Shown in pieces: positions 5,823 through 9,284 of a stretch of DNA of 9,284 bases (its first letter is position 1; each line of letters begins with the position of its first letter). The notes beneath the pieces were generated by a model that saw only the letters and a list, made by a program, of their open reading frames with translations, had not been told where the DNA came from and searched no databases. Origin of the DNA: an uncultured bacterium (GTDB lineage Bacteria; Bacillota; Clostridia; Lachnospirales; Lachnospiraceae); contig CALBJL010000169.1 of the NCBI GenBank assembly GCA_937893485.1, positions 1 through 9,284 of the forward strand. Reading direction: 5' to 3'. Position numbers and translations under genes: made by a program.

Positions 5823-5857
5823 GATGTCTCAAAGGCTCATACCTCCTTTGGGACATC
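5823..5857 (+). promoter_or_regulatory. Long hairpin in the eno 5' leader
   Basis: GATGTCTCAAAGG (5823-5835) and CCTTTGGGACATC (5845-5857) form a 13-bp stem with one G-U pair and a 9-nt loop. A smaller hairpin, CCACA/TGTGG, precedes it near 5801-5819. No T tract follows, so it is not an intrinsic terminator. It ends about 20 nt before the Shine-Dalgarno and may stabilise the mRNA or bind a regulator. Confidence 0.55.
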
Positions 5858-5891
5858 GGATGAAGGGCGTTTGCGAAAAGGAGAGACGACA

Positions 5892-7184
5892 ATGAATTAT
5901 TTAGAGATCGAGAAAGTAATCGGCAGAGAGATTTTGGATTCCAGAGGAAATCCGACCGTTGAGGCGGAAGTCACACTGGTAGATGGTACGGTAGCGAGGG
6001 GAACTGCACCGAGCGGTGCTTCGACAGGTGAGTTTGAGGCGTTGGAGCTGAGAGACGGCGATCAGGCGAGATACCTCGGCAAAGGTGTTTCAAAAGCCGT
6101 AGAAAACATCAACACAACGATCGCGGATACGATTAGCGGAATGGATGCGAGTGACATCTATGCGATCGACCATGCGATGATCGCTGCCGATGGCACAAAA
6201 GATAAATCAAAGCTCGGAGCCAATGCGATCCTTGCAGTATCGATTGCGGCTGCCAGAGCAGCTTCACAGGCACTCGATATTCCGTTGTATCGTTTCTTGG
6301 GCGGCATTTCAGGAAACCGTCTGCCGGTTCCGATGATGAATATATTGAACGGTGGCGCACATGCGGCAAACACCGTGGATGTACAGGAATTTATGATTAT
6401 GCCGGTCGGCGCACCGAGCTTCAAAGAGGCGCTGCGCTGGTGTGCGGAAGTTTTCCATGCACTGGCAGCATTGTTAAAGTCAAAAGGGCTGGCGACTTCC
6501 GTCGGTGATGAGGGTGGATTTGCACCGAACCTTGCGAGCGACGAGGAAGCCATTCAGTATATTTTAGAGGCAGTTAAAAATGCGGGTTATGAGCCGGGCA
6601 AGGATTTCATGATCGCAATGGATGCCGCATCCAGCGAGTGGAAGGGCGCTGCAAAGGGTGAGTATGTGCTGCCGAAGGCAGGAACGAAATTTACATCCGA
6701 GGAGCTGATCGCCCACTGGAAGCAGCTCGTTGAGAAATACCCGATCATTTCGATCGAGGATGCGCTGGACGAGGAGGATTGGGAAGGCTGGCAGAAGCTG
6801 ACAAAGGAGCTGGGAGATAAAGTGCAGCTCGTCGGTGATGATCTTTTTGTTACCAATACCGAGCGTCTGAGCAAGGGAATTGAGATGGGATGCGGAAACA
6901 GCATTCTTATCAAGCTCAACCAGATCGGTTCTGTTTCCGAGACACTTGAGGCGATCAAGATGGCACACAAAGCCGGTTATACAGCAATCGCTTCCCACCG
7001 TTCCGGAGAGACTGCAGACACGACAATCGCGGATCTGGCTGTCGCACTGAATACCTGCCAGATCAAGACCGGAGCACCGAGCCGTTCGGAGCGTGTCGCA
7101 AAATACAACCAGTTGCTGCGCATCGAGGAGGAACTGGGCGAGAGCGCCGTATATCCGGGAATCAAGGCATTTAATATCAAATAA
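5892..7184 (+). CDS. eno: Enolase (phosphopyruvate hydratase, EC 4.2.1.11)
   Basis: Catalyses 2-phosphoglycerate to phosphoenolpyruvate plus water in glycolysis; a Mg2+-dependent cytosolic enzyme. The 430-residue length is standard. The N-terminal cap domain includes the mobile SGASTG loop (41-46). The TIM-barrel domain carries His157 in GGAHAANTVD, catalytic acid Glu207 in VGDEGGFAPN, Mg2+ ligands Asp244 (MDAASSEW), Glu289 (SIEDALDEED) and Asp316 (GDDLFVTN), catalytic base Lys341 (LIKLNQIG), the family signature SHRSGETADTTIADL (368-382) and Lys392 for phosphate binding. No key residue is missing. The ATG at 5892 is preferred to an in-frame TTG at 5871 because AAAGGAGA (5877-5884) spaces correctly to it and MNYLEIEKVIGREILDSRG is the normal N-terminus. 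It has its own promoter, leader and terminator and looks monocistronic. The neighbouring genes are not glycolytic. Confidence 0.99.
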   Translation: MNYLEIEKVIGREILDSRGNPTVEAEVTLVDGTVARGTAPSGASTGEFEALELRDGDQARYLGKGVSKAVENINTTIADTISGMDASDIYAIDHAMIAADGTKDKSKLGANAILAVSIAAARAASQALDIPLYRFLGGISGNRLPVPMMNILNGGAHAANTVDVQEFMIMPVGAPSFKEALRWCAEVFHALAALLKSKGLATSVGDEGGFAPNLASDEEAIQYILEAVKNAGYEPGKDFMIAMDAASSEWKGAAKGEYVLPKAGTKFTSEELIAHWKQLVEKYPIISIEDALDEEDWEGWQKLTKELGDKVQLVGDDLFVTNTERLSKGIEMGCGNSILIKLNQIGSVSETLEAIKMAHKAGYTAIASHRSGETADTTIADLAVALNTCQIKTGAPSRSERVAKYNQLLRIEEELGESAVYPGIKAFNIK

Positions 7185-7198
7185 AAAACGGATGTTTC

Positions 7199-7233
7199 AC
7201 CGTCTGTCTCTGAAAAGAGGCAGGCGGTTTTTT
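7199..7233 (+). terminator. eno: Intrinsic terminator of eno
   Basis: ACCGTCTGTCTCT (7199-7211) pairs with AGAGGCAGGCGGT (7216-7228), a 13-bp stem with G-U pairs and a GAAA tetraloop, followed by a run of six Ts (7228-7233). It starts 15 bp after the eno stop. Confidence 0.93.
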
Positions 7234-7235
7234 GC

Positions 7236-7320
7236 GTGATAGGAACTTTCTATCACACAAAATGCTCCGCGAGGATCGCACTCCGGCGCGAATGGTAGAT
7301 ATACGGCGCGAATGGTAAAT
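7236..7320 (+). repeat. Inverted repeat and 20-bp-spaced direct repeats upstream of the surface-protein gene
   Basis: GTGATAG (7236-7242) and CTATCAC (7250-7256) form an inverted repeat just after the eno terminator. A 17-bp direct repeat, CGGCGCGAATGGTAGAT (7284-7300) and the same with one base change (7304-7320), has a 20-bp period, so both copies face the same side of the helix. It lies just upstream of the TATAAT at 7341, as a tandem activator site would. Confidence 0.6.
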
Positions 7321-7338
7321 CAAAAGTGCCGGAAGTCT

Positions 7339-7481
7339 GATATAATAGATATAAGCAGCACAGAATCAGGCACAGTGGAAAGCACTGGCAACGAAAAAGA
7401 GCAATACGTTTGTCTGCACCAAGGGCACACAGGGTCTCATACTTTGGGAGGATTTACAAAGAAACAGGGCAGGCATATAAT
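7339..7481 (+). promoter_or_regulatory. Two candidate promoters and leader of the surface-protein gene
   Basis: Distal: extended -10 TGATATAAT (box 7341-7346) with no good -35, fitting an activator-dependent promoter next to the direct repeats. Proximal: TTTACA (7453-7458), a 17-bp spacer and TATAAT (7476-7481), a better consensus match, giving a start near 7488 and a leader of about 30 nt. Between them, CAGTG-GAAAG-CACTG (about 7374-7388) is the clearest hairpin. No gene is seen in 7234-7516. Confidence 0.6.
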
Positions 7482-7516
7482 GGAATTATAGTCTGTAAAG
7501 GAGGGTTAACAATAGA

Positions 7517-9284
7517 ATGAAGAAACGACTGGGAAGTATCGTGCTGGCTTTGGCACTTTGCATTGGCATGATGCCGACGATGGCGTGGGCGGATGTCGAT
7601 GGCATGGTGAGCACCAGTGACGATATAGAAAACGGAAACGGGACGGGCAGCGGTGGTGTGGTGACACCCGCAGGCGTGACCGTCACCTATGATGGAGATG
7701 CGCAGGACGATCAGGGGATCGCTGTGCAGGCGGCTACGTTTGAATATATTGATGGCATAACAGGATATAACAGTAACGGAGATCCGCAGTGGTCTACGAG
7801 TTATACGCCTGATAACTGCGCCGTACTGAACACAGGCAGTCAGGATATCGTGCTGTCAGCAGGGTATTATGTAGTCTCTCCGTCGAAAAAGGTGGAGATC
7901 GAGGGGGATGTGACATTTGAGGGCAATGATGACACACACATCATCCTCTGCCAAAATGCGTCCCTGACGATCAACGGCAGTGTGACGATTCCGGGTGGTC
8001 ATGGATTGTACATCTATGGAACGTCGTCAGGCAGCACTGTTCCGATGACCGTGACGAATCCCGATGGTTGTGCGTTTAAAAGTGCCGATTCAAATCCTGC
8101 ATATGTGTATATGTATGGCGGCACACTGACTGCTACCGGCACGGAACGTGCACTGGCGGAAGGCGTATATTTGAAAAGCGGTGACGGTTCTGATTACCAG
8201 ATGTCGATCAAATGCACGAATAACGATACTGGCAAGGACATAAAGGCTTTCAGTACAGACGAAGAATATTGGTGCAGCAATGAAGGCGATCATGATTTCT
8301 CTGCCAAATCATTTACTCTGAAAAGTTGCGACGATCCGAGTGATGCGTGGGTGTGTCAGAAAGCTACTGAGAATACACATTCCGAAACTTGTAGTTTGTG
8401 TGGATATCGTCGGGGAGGTCCGGGCTATACGGTAGACTGTTATTTTGATAATACGGATAAATTTATTATAGAAGAAGGTGGTCATAAGGCAATCTGTGAG
8501 TGTGGCAATGTGGATACCTTGGTGCCACATGTTCCTGATTCCCTTCCAACGGATGATGGCAAGGGGCATACTTCAATGTGCGGGAAGTGCTTTTATACTC
8601 TGGCTGGCAGTGGAATGGAAGCACATGCTTATGATGAAGACGGCGGGTGCACTGTCTGCGGTTTTAAACCCTTAGCCAGCGACAACAACGGCAATCTATA
8701 TGAAGATATCGACGATGCGTTACAGGCAGCGGCTGATGGCACGGCAGACTGGGTACAGTTTGATTCGAAAGCGGATGGGGATAAATTTGTCCGGGAATCG
8801 ATTTATTTCGGGGCAGAGGGAAAGTCTGTTACGCTGAACATGAATGGTCAGAGGCTGGAAAATGACGGTGTTGTTCTGACGGTGAACAGCGGTACGCTGA
8901 CTATTCCGGATGCGGCAGTGATTCAGAATACCGGTACCAATGAATCGGCAGCCGTTGGTGTCCAACTCAACGGTGGTACGCTTGTATTTGAAAATGGTCT
9001 GAACGCGCAGGGTGGTTATAATAGCGACGGACGGAAACCTGCTGTCAATGCCAAGGGTGGTACACTTGATCTGCAGGGTGCGCTGGAACTGAATGGCGGT
9101 CTGACACTAACCGGTAGTGCACAGCTTCAAAATAAGCTGACACAGGGTACATTTTATATAGGTAACAGCACTAACGGCAGTCTGCTCAACGGAAACGCGG
9201 TCAGCGTGGAGGGCAGCACCAAGTACACTTATGTCTGTGATCTGCTGGCAGATGGCTATGCATTCGCAAAGAGCGATGCGGACG
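7517..9284 (+). CDS. Large secreted, probably cell-surface protein with CxxC motifs and a beta-solenoid-like region (3' partial)
   Basis: The frame opens at ATG 7517 behind AAAGGAGGG (7497-7505) and stays open to the window end (589 complete codons). A Sec signal peptide is clear: positive KKR, a hydrophobic core (IVLALALCIGMM) and an AWA-D cleavage site at residues 25/26. The mature part is Gly/Thr/Asn/Asp-rich. Residues about 75-270 contain short beta-strand repeats (VEIEGDVTFEGN, SLTINGSVTIPG) like pectin-lyase-type beta-solenoids. Residues 280-385 hold cysteine pairs in zinc-ribbon-like spacing: CSLC (292-295), CEC (327-329), CGKC (355-358) and CTVC (378-381). From about 390 the beta-solenoid pattern resumes (VTLNMNGQRL, GTLTIPDAAVIQ, GGTLDLQGALELNG). 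Such mosaics are common in large Lachnospiraceae surface proteins, which may end in a wall anchor; that end lies outside the window. Adhesin or glycan-binding roles are guesses. It is separated from eno by a terminator. Confidence 0.88.
   Translation, partial: MKKRLGSIVLALALCIGMMPTMAWADVDGMVSTSDDIENGNGTGSGGVVTPAGVTVTYDGDAQDDQGIAVQAATFEYIDGITGYNSNGDPQWSTSYTPDNCAVLNTGSQDIVLSAGYYVVSPSKKVEIEGDVTFEGNDDTHIILCQNASLTINGSVTIPGGHGLYIYGTSSGSTVPMTVTNPDGCAFKSADSNPAYVYMYGGTLTATGTERALAEGVYLKSGDGSDYQMSIKCTNNDTGKDIKAFSTDEEYWCSNEGDHDFSAKSFTLKSCDDPSDAWVCQKATENTHSETCSLCGYRRGGPGYTVDCYFDNTDKFIIEEGGHKAICECGNVDTLVPHVPDSLPTDDGKGHTSMCGKCFYTLAGSGMEAHAYDEDGGCTVCGFKPLASDNNGNLYEDIDDALQAAADGTADWVQFDSKADGDKFVRESIYFGAEGKSVTLNMNGQRLENDGVVLTVNSGTLTIPDAAVIQNTGTNESAAVGVQLNGGTLVFENGLNAQGGYNSDGRKPAVNAKGGTLDLQGALELNGGLTLTGSAQLQNKLTQGTFYIGNSTNGSLLNGNAVSVEGSTKYTYVCDLLADGYAFAKSDAD

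Noticed and set aside
6158..6998. Minus-strand ORFs of 127-144 codons opposite eno
   Set aside because: Shadows of the high-confidence enolase frame; no start signals and no recognisable protein.
7345..7480. c-di-GMP-I (GEMM) riboswitch
   Set aside because: Only fragments resemble the consensus (GAAA loop, ACAGGGTCT); the GACGCAAAG core and the second receptor helix are not found, so it is kept only as something to check.

Overview
The window looks like chromosome from a gut Firmicute, most likely Lachnospiraceae (Blautia/Dorea/Roseburia-like). This rests on the style of the MATE pump, the enolase, the AAAGGAGG-type ribosome binding sites and the secreted CxxC-rich surface protein; no rRNA or tRNA is present to fix the taxon. 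By eye the restriction-modification stretch on the left is AT-richer than the enolase and surface-protein genes on the right.

Bases 1-3190 are the remains of a type I restriction-modification island. A 5'-truncated (by the window edge) HsdR reading frame keeps its helicase C-terminal lobe, then switches in frame to the C-terminal end of an HsdS specificity subunit. Next come a tyrosine recombinase and, convergent to it, an inverted HsdS copy that has lost its N-terminal part. The order hsdS piece / recombinase / inverted hsdS is that of phase-variable, shuffling hsdS loci such as the pneumococcal ivr locus. Here both hsdS pieces are fragments and no hsdM is visible.

Bases 3181-5640 hold the most unusual feature. 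Two related small-gene cassettes in the same orientation flank a MATE efflux gene. Each has two small hairpins, a near-identical extended -10 promoter, a shared Shine-Dalgarno leader, a short helical ORF (62 and 49 codons) and a near-identical long-stem terminator. In the first cassette the promoter is expanded into an array: one divergent unit (about 79 bp) plus two identical 80-bp tandem units, each bringing a TATAAT box. The hairpins in these units keep their positions while their stem sequences differ. Just before the second cassette, a strong promoter runs straight into an intrinsic terminator.

Bases 5641-7233 are the enolase gene (eno), with its own promoter, palindromes over the promoter, a long leader hairpin and a clear terminator. 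Bases 7234-9284 hold a regulatory region (20-bp-spaced direct repeats, two candidate promoters) and the first 589 codons of a large secreted, probably cell-surface protein that runs off the right edge.

Most genes here look separately transcribed. The left part is accessory and decaying, enolase is housekeeping, and the surface protein is probably niche-related.
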